DNA of 64,000 nt from an uncultured bacterium. GTDB taxonomy: Bacteria; Actinomycetota; Coriobacteriia; Coriobacteriales; Eggerthellaceae. Positions 51,242 to 60,181 of this stretch are shown piece after piece. Each line of letters starts with the position of its first letter. The stretch's first letter is position 1. The notes under the pieces were generated by a model. That model searched no databases and was not told the DNA's origin. It saw only the letters and a list, made by a program, of their open reading frames with translations. Position numbers and translations under genes: made by a program. The DNA is taken from NCBI GenBank assembly GCA_937890835.1, contig CALADF010000049.1, positions 1 to 64,000 of the forward strand, read 5' to 3'.

Positions 51242-52435
51242 ATGGAACTCAACATCAGCAACGGAAGGAAGTGGCTTGCTTTCATAGCATTAGCCCTGTC
51301 CTCCATGTGCACATTAGGCGATATGGTCATAAATCCCATCGCCGCCGCTTTGTTCGAGGTCTTTGCGGGCCAGTCGGAGGCGTTGATCAACTTCTCCATT
51401 ACTGGACCGGCACTTGTAGGCCTCCCTTTTGGCGTCCTCGCAGGCGTGCTGTGCGACCGCATAGATAAAAAAATCGTTATGGTTACAGGCTTTGCAATCT
51501 TCGTCGTCTCAGCCTGTTTTGGGGGCGTTGACAATCTACCCCTATTTGTTACGCTTCGTTGCTTCGCCACTGGCGTAGGCTGGGGCATTACGAATACCGC
51601 CGCTCTTTCCATACTGGCAGTCATGTACGCCGACGAAGCGGAGCATGGCAAGTTTGTTGGCTGGTACAACATGGTTATGTCAATCATGGGTGCGCTCATG
51701 GCTTTCGTAGCTGGCATCCTCGCAGTAGGAGGATGGCAACACGCCTTCTGGACTTACTACATCTCCATCCCCGTTCTCGTTATGCTCATCATTTTCCTTC
51801 CGAGCATGAGACCCACTTCTCATTCCAGCAACTCTAAAGAGAAAGAGTCTGGAGCGGCTGACGCTGGCTGGTGGAAGGCTCTCGTCCCTCTCACTATCCA
51901 AGTGTTCTTTGTTGCCCTTGGCTTTTTTGTTTCCCTGTATATGATCGCCTTATATGTCACAGACGCAGGTATTGGCGACGAAGCATTTATAGGTGTCCTT
52001 AGCTCCATCTCCACCATTGCCACCGCTATCGCCTCCGCCGTATTCGGTGCTCTCTATGCAAAATTCAAGAACGCGGTTTACTTGCCCGGTTTGTTCGTCA
52101 TGGGCGCATGCTATCTCGTCATGAGCTTTTTCCCCAGTCAGATAACCGCAGTCGTATGCATCGCATTACTGGGTCTCATGTGGCCAACTTACTTTTGCTA
52201 CTTTTACGCACGCTGCACCGAGCTCGTCCCAGCATCAAAGGCAGGCACGGCCACATCTATCGTCGCATTATCGGACGGGCTTGCCGCAACAGCATGCTCG
52301 TACCTTCTCACTGGCTCCATGAGCATCATGGGGGTCGATGCAGTCGGCGCGTGGATCATCCCGGGCGTCATTTTGCTCGCCACGGGCATTATCTCCGCCA
52401 TTGCGTTTTTGGCATCACGCAAGAAGAGTAGCTAA
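51242..52435 (+). CDS. MFS transporter (paralogue A)
   Basis: A 397-residue major facilitator protein with about twelve helices and the MFS loop GVLCDRIDKKIVMVTGF after helix 2. It is closely related to the MFS protein encoded two genes downstream: both share LSSMCT-x-GD-x-V, GPAL-x-GLPFG, ATGVGWGITNTAALSILA, EHGK-x-VGWYN and Y-F-C-Y-F-Y. ATG 51242 has AAGGGA upstream. Substrate is unknown; proximity to an amidohydrolase suggests import of a compound that the enzyme cleaves, which is inference. Confidence 0.87.
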   Translation: MELNISNGRKWLAFIALALSSMCTLGDMVINPIAAALFEVFAGQSEALINFSITGPALVGLPFGVLAGVLCDRIDKKIVMVTGFAIFVVSACFGGVDNLPLFVTLRCFATGVGWGITNTAALSILAVMYADEAEHGKFVGWYNMVMSIMGALMAFVAGILAVGGWQHAFWTYYISIPVLVMLIIFLPSMRPTSHSSNSKEKESGAADAGWWKALVPLTIQVFFVALGFFVSLYMIALYVTDAGIGDEAFIGVLSSISTIATAIASAVFGALYAKFKNAVYLPGLFVMGACYLVMSFFPSQITAVVCIALLGLMWPTYFCYFYARCTELVPASKAGTATSIVALSDGLAATACSYLLTGSMSIMGVDAVGAWIIPGVILLATGIISAIAFLASRKKSS

Positions 52436-52549
52436 CCCATTCCGCCAATGTTGAGATAGCGCTCCGTTCCAGCATATATCACATAGCGGAACACTGAAGC
52501 ACAGCGATCCACGCCACCCCGAAACAGCACGTCCGACAAGGAGAGCATC

Positions 52550-54181
52550 ATGACGTATGCAGATATCGTAATCAAAAGTTCCTCCATATTCACCGCAGAA
52601 ACAATCGGGACTATCGAAGGCGCTGTCATTGTTTCTGGCGAGGAGATCGTCGCCGTAACAAACACCGACAACGCCGACCAGTACGTAGGGCCAGCCACGT
52701 GCGTAATAGAATGCGGAGACAGACTAGTCTGCCCCGGGTTCAACGACGCACACACCCACTTCATTCAAAATGGGGTCATGAAAGACGAGAGCTACACGCT
52801 TTCACTCGAAGGAGTCACATCGGAAAGCGAAGCCATCGAAAAAATCAAACGCTTCGCCAAAGAACATCCTGACAATGCGTGGATAGTCGGATGCGGGATT
52901 AACTTTGACGATTGGAGTGAAGAGCCAAGCAAAGAGATACTTGACTCTGCCATCCCCGACCGCCCAGCATACTTCGCCTCCTGGGATATGCATGTAGGTT
53001 GGATGAACTCACTCGCCCTTGAAGCCGCAGGCTACACGAGAGACACCCCCGATCCCGAAGGCGGTATCATCGTACGAGACGAGAATGGCAATCCGACGGG
53101 AATCGGAAAAGAACCGCCAGCGAACGATCCCGTATGGGGTATGGCCAATTTAGCAGCAGACATGGATCGCGCACTCGGAAGCGCTATCAAGGAAGCACTG
53201 ACCTATGGCGTTACAGCTACTGGATGCGTCTGGCCCTATGGGGGAATTCCCGAAGACGAAAACATCCGAATTCTTCAGGAGTTTGAACGAGAAGGAAAGC
53301 TCCCCATACGCGTTAGCTGCTTTCTAAAGCTAGAACCAGGCCTCGAGAATGCAAAGAAATACGAACCCCTCCTGCGGTCCGACAATCTTCGCTTTGCAGG
53401 CCTGAAGCAGATCACCGATGGCGTTTGCGAAGCGCACACCGCCTACCTCACGGAACCCTACGCCGACGACCCAACAACATGCGGAGAGCCAACCATCAAA
53501 TTCGACGATCTCCGCGCCATGGTTGAAGAAGCGAATTCTCATGGGTACTCCGTAAGACTGCATGCCATAGGAAATGGCACAGTCAAGCAAGCGCTCAACG
53601 TATTCGAAGCCGTTCGAGAGAAGAACGGAGTCAATCGGCTACGTAATTCCATCGAACATATAGAATCCTGCTGCCCCGAAGATATCGGCCGTTTCGTAAA
53701 CCTCGGGATCATCCCCTCAATGCAGCCCATTCACTCGGTGCTCAACGTCGACGGATACCCGAAACTTCTTGGCGAAAAATGGGTACCTTACATGTGGCCC
53801 ATAAAGTCCATCATCGAAACGGGCGCCACTGCGGCCTTCGGAACCGACGCTCCCGTGTGGAATCTCAACCCCATGGAAGGACTATACGCCGCCATCACAC
53901 GTCAACAACCATGGGACGGATACCCCGAAGGCGGGTTCGTACCTGAACAATGCATAAGCATCGGCGAAGCTCTCAAAGCGTATACCTATGGTTCTGCCTA
54001 CGTTGAAAACTTCGAAAACCGCATAGGAACGCTACACCAAGGAAAACTCGCGGATATTGTGATCATGGATCGCAATCTCATGACAGCTAAGCCCGACGAA
54101 ATCCTAGAAGCAAAGGTTCTCTACACCATCATCGGCGGCAAGATCGTTTTCCAAGCAGAAGATGCAGATTTGATTAAGTAG
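52550..54181 (+). CDS. Amidohydrolase-superfamily enzyme (YtcJ-like)
   Basis: A 543-residue metal-dependent hydrolase of the amidohydrolase superfamily, YtcJ/PF07969 type. Metal-site elements are visible: GFNDAHTHF at residues about 64-72, a Lys/Thr region in GLKQITDGV, RLHAIGNG, NSIEHIESC and AAFGTDAPVWNLNP (catalytic Asp). The C-terminal beta sandwich ends with GKLADIVIMDRNLM, typical of the family. AAGGAGA lies upstream of the ATG. The natural substrate is not predictable; such enzymes act on amides, imides or related C-N bonds. Two homologous MFS genes flank it in the same direction, which points to uptake and hydrolysis of a small molecule under the control of the divergent LuxR-type regulator. 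Confidence 0.88.
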   Translation: MTYADIVIKSSSIFTAETIGTIEGAVIVSGEEIVAVTNTDNADQYVGPATCVIECGDRLVCPGFNDAHTHFIQNGVMKDESYTLSLEGVTSESEAIEKIKRFAKEHPDNAWIVGCGINFDDWSEEPSKEILDSAIPDRPAYFASWDMHVGWMNSLALEAAGYTRDTPDPEGGIIVRDENGNPTGIGKEPPANDPVWGMANLAADMDRALGSAIKEALTYGVTATGCVWPYGGIPEDENIRILQEFEREGKLPIRVSCFLKLEPGLENAKKYEPLLRSDNLRFAGLKQITDGVCEAHTAYLTEPYADDPTTCGEPTIKFDDLRAMVEEANSHGYSVRLHAIGNGTVKQALNVFEAVREKNGVNRLRNSIEHIESCCPEDIGRFVNLGIIPSMQPIHSVLNVDGYPKLLGEKWVPYMWPIKSIIETGATAAFGTDAPVWNLNPMEGLYAAITRQQPWDGYPEGGFVPEQCISIGEALKAYTYGSAYVENFENRIGTLHQGKLADIVIMDRNLMTAKPDEILEAKVLYTIIGGKIVFQAEDADLIK

Positions 54182-54240
54182 CCCCCTCACTCCTTTATCG
54201 CCAACGAAACGAACTACGCAGCAAATTACCCCCATTATCT

Positions 54241-54279
54241 GGTGCTAGGCGTTCGCCACCCCAACGAACACCTAGCACC
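54241..54279. promoter_or_regulatory. Inverted repeat before the second MFS gene
   Basis: GGTGCTAGG-C-GTTCG (54241-54255) pairs with CGAAC-A-CCTAGCACC (54265-54279), 14 of 15 positions. No T-run follows. It could be an operator or a stabilising or attenuating hairpin between the amidohydrolase and the second MFS gene. Confidence 0.5.
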
Positions 54280-54354
54280 CAAGGCGGAGCCTTGGAACCG
54301 CTTAAGACAAAAGGCCAGCTGCCGAAGACGAATCTTCGCAGACTGAAAGGCGAC

Positions 54355-55620
54355 ATGATGACTTCATCCCGCGATCTGCCAAAATGGCAACTCATCCTCG
54401 CGCTTACAGCGCTGTTCCTTTCCTCGATGTGCACAATGGGCGATCTTGTCGTAAGCCCCGTTGCTGCCAGCATCTACAATTCGTTCGACGATTCTCCCGA
54501 ATGGCTTGTCAATCTCGGAGTAACCGGCCCAGCACTTTTCGGGCTCCCCTTCGGTCTCGTTACGGGTTTTCTTTGTGATAGGGTCGACAAAAAGAAAATC
54601 ATGGTCACAGGGTTCACCATATTCGCCATATCCGCCGTATTCGGAGCCATGTACGATAACGTCTACTATTTTGTCAGTATGAGACTACTCGCCACAGGAG
54701 TAGGATGGGGAATCACAAACACCGCAGCCCTTTCAATCCTCGCCGACTTATTCGTAGATGAAACTGAACACGGAAAGTATGTAGGCTGGTACAATTCCGC
54801 AATGTCAATCATCGGGGCCGCGCTTTCTTACGGCGCGGGCATTGTCGCCAATGGCACATGGCAAAACGCTTATGTCATGTACGCGATGGCCATTCCAGTG
54901 TTAATAATGCTTATCGCTTTTCTTCCCAACTTTCCGCCTTCGAGACCCACGGCAGAAGCTGTAAAAGAAATCGAGGGCGTCTCCATGAGCTCCGCGGCAG
55001 CTCTCGCACGTGCAATGTTCCACCAGAGAAGCAAAGAAGTTGAAGAGGGGGGTTGGTGGAGAAAACTCGCCTCCCTGTCGCTCCAAGTGTTCTTAGTAGC
55101 AACCCTTTACTTCATCATCCTCTATCTCATATCGATTTACGTTGCCTACACTGGCGTAGGGGACGAATCTTACTCGGGAACGCTCATGTCTATCATGACG
55201 ATCTGCACCGCTACAAGCTCCCTAATGTTCGGAAGAGTCTACAAGCACCTCAAAGACCGAGTATACATTCCCGCCCTTTTTATCATCGGAGCCGTATTTC
55301 TCATGCTCGCATTTTTCCCCATTGCCCCTGTTGTCACCGTCGCACTAGCAGCCGCAGGCATTGCTTGGCCATTCTACTTTTGCTATTTCTACACGCACTG
55401 CACACAAATTGTTCCCACATCAAAGCAGAGCACCGCAACGAGCATAGTGGCTGCGGCGAACGGACTAGCGGTTGCAGCGAGTTCGTTTCTCCTGATGGGA
55501 GCGATCGACGCTACAGGCGGAAAATGCCTTGATGCCTACCAGCTGTTCGGCTTTGCGATGATAACCATCGCCTCCGTCTCCGCGATCTCCTCTATTTCGA
55601 AGCGAGCAAGCTCCAACTAA
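54355..55620 (+). CDS. MFS transporter (paralogue B)
   Basis: A 421-residue major facilitator protein, the paralogue of the MFS gene upstream of the amidohydrolase (same GPALFGLPFG, DRVDKKKIMVTGF, ATGVGWGITNTAALSILA and EHGKYVGWYN stretches). It differs by a longer central cytoplasmic loop (AEAVKEIEGVSMSSAAALARAMFHQRSKEVEEGG). ATG 54355 with AAAGG upstream, or the adjacent ATG at 54358. The pair may import substrate and export product, or have slightly different specificities. Not resolved from sequence. Confidence 0.87.
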   Translation: MMTSSRDLPKWQLILALTALFLSSMCTMGDLVVSPVAASIYNSFDDSPEWLVNLGVTGPALFGLPFGLVTGFLCDRVDKKKIMVTGFTIFAISAVFGAMYDNVYYFVSMRLLATGVGWGITNTAALSILADLFVDETEHGKYVGWYNSAMSIIGAALSYGAGIVANGTWQNAYVMYAMAIPVLIMLIAFLPNFPPSRPTAEAVKEIEGVSMSSAAALARAMFHQRSKEVEEGGWWRKLASLSLQVFLVATLYFIILYLISIYVAYTGVGDESYSGTLMSIMTICTATSSLMFGRVYKHLKDRVYIPALFIIGAVFLMLAFFPIAPVVTVALAAAGIAWPFYFCYFYTHCTQIVPTSKQSTATSIVAAANGLAVAASSFLLMGAIDATGGKCLDAYQLFGFAMITIASVSAISSISKRASSN

Positions 55621-55621
55621 C

Positions 55622-55672
55622 GCAAAAAAACACCTATGGCCGCGCAGGCGAGCAATCGTCTACGCGGCCATA
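55622..55672 (-). terminator. frr terminator
   Basis: On the minus strand TATGGCCGCG (55672-55663) pairs with CGCGGCCATA (55644-55635) and is followed by GGTG and a T7 run. It separates pyrH-frr from the island that follows. Confidence 0.75.
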
Positions 55673-55694
55673 TACCCAGCTGAAAAGGAGGTCG

Positions 55695-56258
55695 TTAGAT
55701 CTCCATGACCTCCGCTTCCTTCTTCTTGAAATGCGCATCGCACTCGGCGATGAACTTATCCGTGAGCTTTTGCACCTCGTCCTCGGCGCGCTTGGCCTCG
55801 TCCTCGGGCAGGTTGTCGTTCTTCTTCGCCTTATCGATGGCGGTGTTGGCGTCGCGACGAGCGTTGCGCACGCCGACGCGCGCCTCCTCGACAAAGCCCT
55901 TGCACTGCTTGACCAGCTCACGACGACGCTCCTCGGTGAGCGCGGGGAACGGCAAGCGAATGACCGATCCGTCGTTGTTGGGCGTCACGCCCAGATCGCT
56001 CTCGAGAATGGCATGCTCGATGGCGCGCAGCGTGCCCTTGTCCCACGGCTCGATGACGAGCAGATGGGCGTCGGGGCTCTTCACGCCCGCCATCTGGTTA
56101 ATCGGCGTCGGAACGCCGTAATAGTCTACCTTGATGCGATCGAGCACCATCGCGTTGGCGCGACCCGTGCGAACGGACGCGAAGTTGTCGGAAAGCGCGG
56201 AGAGAACCTTCTCCATGCGTTCCTCAGCCTGCATCAAAATCTCATCAACGTCAGCCAT
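55695..56258 (-). CDS. frr: Ribosome recycling factor
   Basis: A 187-residue RRF, which with EF-G splits post-termination ribosomes. The family pattern is complete: MEKVLSALSDNFASVRTGRANAMVLDRIKVDYYG, PINQMAGVKSPDAHLLVIEPWDKG, RLPFPALTEERRRELVKQCKGFVEEARVGVRNARRDA, and the C-terminal helix EVQKLTDKFI. Length is typical. It follows pyrH after about 106 bases on the same strand, as in many bacteria. Confidence 0.97.
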   Translation of the reverse strand: MADVDEILMQAEERMEKVLSALSDNFASVRTGRANAMVLDRIKVDYYGVPTPINQMAGVKSPDAHLLVIEPWDKGTLRAIEHAILESDLGVTPNNDGSVIRLPFPALTEERRRELVKQCKGFVEEARVGVRNARRDANTAIDKAKKNDNLPEDEAKRAEDEVQKLTDKFIAECDAHFKKKEAEVMEI

Positions 56259-56364
56259 TTATGCTTCCTTTCCCTGTTATGCCGAAACGAAGCGGCGCCG
56301 CGCCGATTCGCATCACGTCATTGCCCTTCGCGCACTTCGCCGCGCGCCATTGCGCGGCATGCGA

Positions 56365-57081
56365 TTATTCTACCGTGGTTCCCACGTCCTCGCCCTTGAG
56401 GGCGCGCTGGATGTTGCCGCGCTTGGTCAGATCGAACACGATCATCGGCACGTCGTTGTCCATGCACAGCGAAGTCGCGGTTGCGTCCATGACGTTGAGC
56501 CCGCGGTTGAGAACCTCCATGTAGGAAATGCGGTCGAAGCGCTTCGCGTCCGGGTTTTTCTTCGGGTCGGAGTCGTACACGCCATCGACCTTCGTCGCCT
56601 TCATGAGGCAATCGACGTCGAGCTCGCACGCGCGCAGCGCCGCAGTGGTATCGGTGGTGAAGTACGGGTTGCCGGTGCCCGCCGCGAGAATGACCACGCG
56701 GCCCTTCTCGAGATGACGGATGGCACGACGGCGAATGTAGGGCTCCGATACCTCTTGCATGTTGATGGCGCTTTGAACGCGCGAGAAGACACCGTGACGC
56801 TCGAAGGAATCCTGCAGGGCAAGAGCGTTCATGACGGTGGCGAGCATACCGATATAGTCGGCCTGCGCGCGATCCATGCCCTCGGCTGAGCCGGCCAGGC
56901 CGCGGAAGATATTGCCGCCGCCGACGACAACGGCGAGCTGAACGCCGTCGCGAACGATCTCAGCGATCTCTTCGGCCAAATCGTCAACGACCTTGGGGTC
57001 GATCCCGTAGCCCAGATCTCCCGCGAGCGCCTCGCCGGAAAGCTTGAGCAGCACGCGATCGTACTTGTATTCCTTCGACAT
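56365..57081 (-). CDS. pyrH: UMP kinase
   Basis: A 238-residue hexameric-type UMP kinase (amino-acid kinase fold), making UDP from UMP. Motifs visible are VLLKLSGEALAG at the N-terminus, VVVGGGNIFRG, ADYIGMLATVMNALALQD, VILAAGTGNPYFTTDTTAALRA and DGVYDSDPKKNP. The usual upstream genes rpsB and tsf are not present; upstream is a 280-base gap and then the HtrA gene. The gap holds the HtrA terminator and an AT-rich stretch with a TATAAG that may be the pyrH promoter. Confidence 0.97.
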   Translation of the reverse strand: MSKEYKYDRVLLKLSGEALAGDLGYGIDPKVVDDLAEEIAEIVRDGVQLAVVVGGGNIFRGLAGSAEGMDRAQADYIGMLATVMNALALQDSFERHGVFSRVQSAINMQEVSEPYIRRRAIRHLEKGRVVILAAGTGNPYFTTDTTAALRACELDVDCLMKATKVDGVYDSDPKKNPDAKRFDRISYMEVLNRGLNVMDATATSLCMDNDVPMIVFDLTKRGNIQRALKGEDVGTTVE

Positions 57082-57284
57082 GAATAACGTCCCTTCGGTC
57101 GCAATCGTTGTTAAATCTTATACATATTAACCGAAAGGACGACATCGGCGCACCCGCTGCACGCAAAATCGCAAACATACGAACGAATCGCAGCATCTCA
57201 CGCGAGGGAAGGCCGGCCCGATTCGAGAGCCGGCCGCAAACCGAAAAGGCCCTGCGGTAGACAAAACGTCAAGCTGAGACAGTG

Positions 57285-57321
57285 AAAGGCGGTGCCGGGA
57301 TGGTTTCCCGGCACCGCCTTT
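57285..57321 (-). terminator. Terminator behind the HtrA gene
   Basis: AAAGGCGGTGCCGGGA (57285-57300) and TCCCGGCACCGCCTTT (57306-57321) form a perfect 16-bp stem around a five-base loop. It is almost symmetrical, so it could act in both directions. Confidence 0.8.
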
Positions 57322-57361
57322 CGGCAAGCGAGCCCGTCAAAAGTCGGACGACGTCGGCAAC

Positions 57362-58885
57362 CTATGCCGCGCTGCCCAGTCCACTCGATCCGCCCGATCC
57401 ACCGAGCAGGGAATCGAGCAAAGTCGAGGAGTTCTGCTGGGTCACCGCAGAGCTTTGCTCGTCAGACCCGAGCGTCACCTCGATATCCTGGGTCTTACCA
57501 TCACGAACGATCGTCAGCGTCACCTTATCACCGGGGTTCTTCGTGCGCACATCGAGCATAAGGTCGGACGCGGAGGCAACGGACTCACCGTCGAATGCCG
57601 TGATGATGTCGCCCGCCTCGACGCCGGCGGACTCGGCGCCACTGCCTGCGGTGACCGCAGCCACGTAAGCACCGGAATCAACCGACAGGCCGTAACGCTT
57701 GGCCATCTGCGCGTTGATGGTGGTGAGGGACACGCCGAGCTGCGCGTGCGTCGGCGTCTTTCCGTCGATGATCTGCTGGGCTATGTTCACCGCGTAATTG
57801 ACGGGGATGGCGAAACCGACGCCGGAGTAATTGCCCGAGTAGGACGTGATCAGCGTGTTGATGCCGATGAGCTTACCGTTCTCATCAACCAAAGCGCCGC
57901 CGGAGTTACCCGGGTTGATGGCCGCGTCGGTTTGGATCATGTTGGGATAGATCGTGTAGTCGCCGGTGCTTCTTCCGTATGAGTCGGTCGAACTGTCCAT
58001 GATCTGAGAGCGGCTGGTGGCGGACACGATTCCGGTCGCAACCGACTGCTCGAGGCCGAAGGGGCTGCCGATGGACATAACCCACTCGCCGATGACAAGG
58101 TTATCCGAATCGCCCAGCTCGATGGGGGTAAGCCCTGAAGCGTTCTTCGCCTTCAGCACCGCGATGTCAGAGCTGGGGTCGGATCCGACCAGTTCAGCAT
58201 CGTAGGTTTCGCCCGAAACGGTTACCTTGTAAGCGTTTCCGCCTTCGACCACGTGATAGTTAGTGATGACGTAGCCGTCGGCGGACAGGACGACGCCCGA
58301 GCCGAGAGAGCTTTGAACCAGGCTATCACCTGAACCGGATTGAGACCCCGTTCCGTAACCGTAAATGCCCTGATAGCCGCTTGCCTGGGATGTGTACACG
58401 TCGATCGCAGCCACCGAGGGGAGACACTTCGCCGAAACCGCCTCGGCAAGCGTGGGGTCCTCAGACGTCGCCAACACGTCCTCGGAAACCGTCGACCCGA
58501 TCGTCGTCGACGACCCCCCGTTGAACGCACCCGACACAGCGGCGATCCCGAAAGCGAGGGCGCATGCCACAAGCGCGCCGGCGAAAGAGACGAGAAACGT
58601 CTTGGCCAGGGGCTTGCCCCCTCGTGGATCCTTATCGCCTTTGCCGCCGGCTGAGTGCACCGGCCCGTGCGGGGCGGGTTGGGAGCCCGAAGGCGTCGCG
58701 TAGGGATTCGTCGTGCCCCGCACCTGCCCGGAGGCATAAGGCGCCGTCGAACCCGATACGGACTCCGCGCCATACGGTGCCGCCCGCCCTGCGTTGTACG
58801 TCGCTTGATAAGGCGTCTGCGCCGGCACAACCTGAGGTTGCGGGTACTGAGGCGCCCCTTGGTTGGCGCTATGTTGCTCAGTCAT
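57362..58885 (-). CDS. HtrA/DegP-type membrane-anchored serine protease
   Basis: A 507-residue HtrA-family protease. A Pro/Gln/Tyr/Gly-rich cytoplasmic N-terminus (about 90 residues) leads to one transmembrane helix (TFLVSFAGALVACALAFGIAAVSG). The trypsin-like domain has the triad in VITNYHVVEGG (His, about 210), SSDIAVLKAKN (Asp, about 240) and NPGNSGGALVDENG (Ser, about 326). A single PDZ domain follows (residues about 380-475: LGVSLTTINAQMAKRYG...GDIITAFDGESV). Activity is expected outside the membrane, in quality control of exported proteins. It is monocistronic with a strong terminator; an inverted AATCCGAC/GTCGGATT pair (58900-58959) lies in its leader region. Confidence 0.93.
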   Translation of the reverse strand: MTEQHSANQGAPQYPQPQVVPAQTPYQATYNAGRAAPYGAESVSGSTAPYASGQVRGTTNPYATPSGSQPAPHGPVHSAGGKGDKDPRGGKPLAKTFLVSFAGALVACALAFGIAAVSGAFNGGSSTTIGSTVSEDVLATSEDPTLAEAVSAKCLPSVAAIDVYTSQASGYQGIYGYGTGSQSGSGDSLVQSSLGSGVVLSADGYVITNYHVVEGGNAYKVTVSGETYDAELVGSDPSSDIAVLKAKNASGLTPIELGDSDNLVIGEWVMSIGSPFGLEQSVATGIVSATSRSQIMDSSTDSYGRSTGDYTIYPNMIQTDAAINPGNSGGALVDENGKLIGINTLITSYSGNYSGVGFAIPVNYAVNIAQQIIDGKTPTHAQLGVSLTTINAQMAKRYGLSVDSGAYVAAVTAGSGAESAGVEAGDIITAFDGESVASASDLMLDVRTKNPGDKVTLTIVRDGKTQDIEVTLGSDEQSSAVTQQNSSTLLDSLLGGSGGSSGLGSAA

Positions 58886-59288
58886 GATGCTCTCCTTAGA
58901 ATCCGACTGCTCGTTCCTGGCGGAAGGAGGGCGCCGCGATAATCCGTGGAGGTCGGATTGGCGAAAACCATGATCGAGCGCCCGGCTCCTTCAACGGGGT
59001 CACCTTAGCACGCCCGCAGGCGCGTCCCACGCGCGGACGCGAATCGTCACCGTCGCGTCATCGATATACACCGCGCGGTGTACGCCCCTCGAATGACAGC
59101 GCGCTCATACGTCATGCAAGGCGACCGTTGCCTTTGGTCGACAAGCGCGTCCCTCGCGCGCGGGCACGCCGCACGCGGGCACGATCTTCGCGGGTAAGGC
59201 GACGCGAAACGACGGGACCCCTTCCTCAAGCAGCGCCTTCCCGCTGAACCGACGAGACCGAATGCATGTCCGGGCGAAAAGCGGGAAA
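58886..59288. other. Intergenic stretch between the ABC ATPase and HtrA genes, with a 16-bp palindrome
   Basis: No gene is supported. TACACCGCGCGGTGTA (59067-59082) is a perfect palindrome about 180 bases before the HtrA start and is a possible operator. An 8-bp inverted repeat (58900-58907 / 58952-58959) lies closer to the start. Confidence 0.4.
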
Positions 59289-60110
59289 TCACACCGCAGC
59301 GTAATTCGACAGAAACGCGCGCGTGCGCTCATGACGGGGATTGCCGATAACCTCCGACGCGGCTCCTTGCTCGACGATGACGCCGCCATCCATGAAGATG
59401 ATCTGATCGGCCACATCGCGCGCGAAGCTCATCTCGTGAGTGACGATGACCATGGTCATATCCTCGTCGGCAAGCTCGCGAATAACGCGCAGAACCTCAC
59501 GCGTCAACTCCGGGTCAAGCGCGCTGGTAGGCTCGTCGAAGAACAGCACGTCCGGGTTCATGGCGAGCGCACGGGCGATAGCGACGCGCTGCTGCTGACC
59601 GCCCGAGAGCGCGCACGGCACCATATCCTCTTTGCCCGCGAGCCCCATCTTCTCAAGGAGATCTCGCCCGCGCGCCTCGGCTTCGTCGCGCGGCATCTTC
59701 TGCACGCAGATCAAAGCGTCGGTCACGTTTTTCAGCACTGTGTAATGAGGAAACAGGTTGAAGTTCTGAAACACCAGACCAAAACGCGTTTTCGCCTTCG
59801 CGATGACGTCTTTGCCCCCGTAGATCGCCCGACCCGCGGCACCCGTGCTGGTCACCTGCAGATCGCCATAGGACAAGTCCCCCGCATCGAGCGTCTCGAG
59901 CATGGTCAGGCAACGCAAAAGCGTCGACTTCCCCCCGCCGCTCGGCCCGATGATGGCCAGCACATCGCCTTTGTTGACGGCGAGGGAGATGTCTTTGAGC
60001 ACCTCGTTCGATCCGAAGCTCTTACGAGCATGCTCGAGCGTAACGATGGGGGTCGCCCCGCCCACGCCTGCCTCGACTCGCGAGGGCGTCGTCTGAGAAG
60101 CGTCTTGCAT
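59289..60110 (-). CDS. Amino-acid ABC transporter ATP-binding protein (GlnQ type)
   Basis: A 273-residue polar-amino-acid importer ATPase. All nucleotide-binding elements are intact: Walker A GPSGGGKST, Q-loop VFQNFNLFPHYTVLKNV, signature LSGGQQQR, Walker B DVLFFDEPTSALDP and the switch His in IVTHEMSF. ATG 60110 has AAGGA upstream; an earlier TTG would add a few residues. It is the third gene of a binding protein / permease / ATPase set read on the minus strand. Confidence 0.93.
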   Translation of the reverse strand: MQDASQTTPSRVEAGVGGATPIVTLEHARKSFGSNEVLKDISLAVNKGDVLAIIGPSGGGKSTLLRCLTMLETLDAGDLSYGDLQVTSTGAAGRAIYGGKDVIAKAKTRFGLVFQNFNLFPHYTVLKNVTDALICVQKMPRDEAEARGRDLLEKMGLAGKEDMVPCALSGGQQQRVAIARALAMNPDVLFFDEPTSALDPELTREVLRVIRELADEDMTMVIVTHEMSFARDVADQIIFMDGGVIVEQGAASEVIGNPRHERTRAFLSNYAAV

Positions 60111-60181
60111 GGGAGTTCCTTTCAATTCATCCGCGCGCGCATATCGCCGCTCCTCTCGGGAGGGCGACGCGTCCAGCGCGA

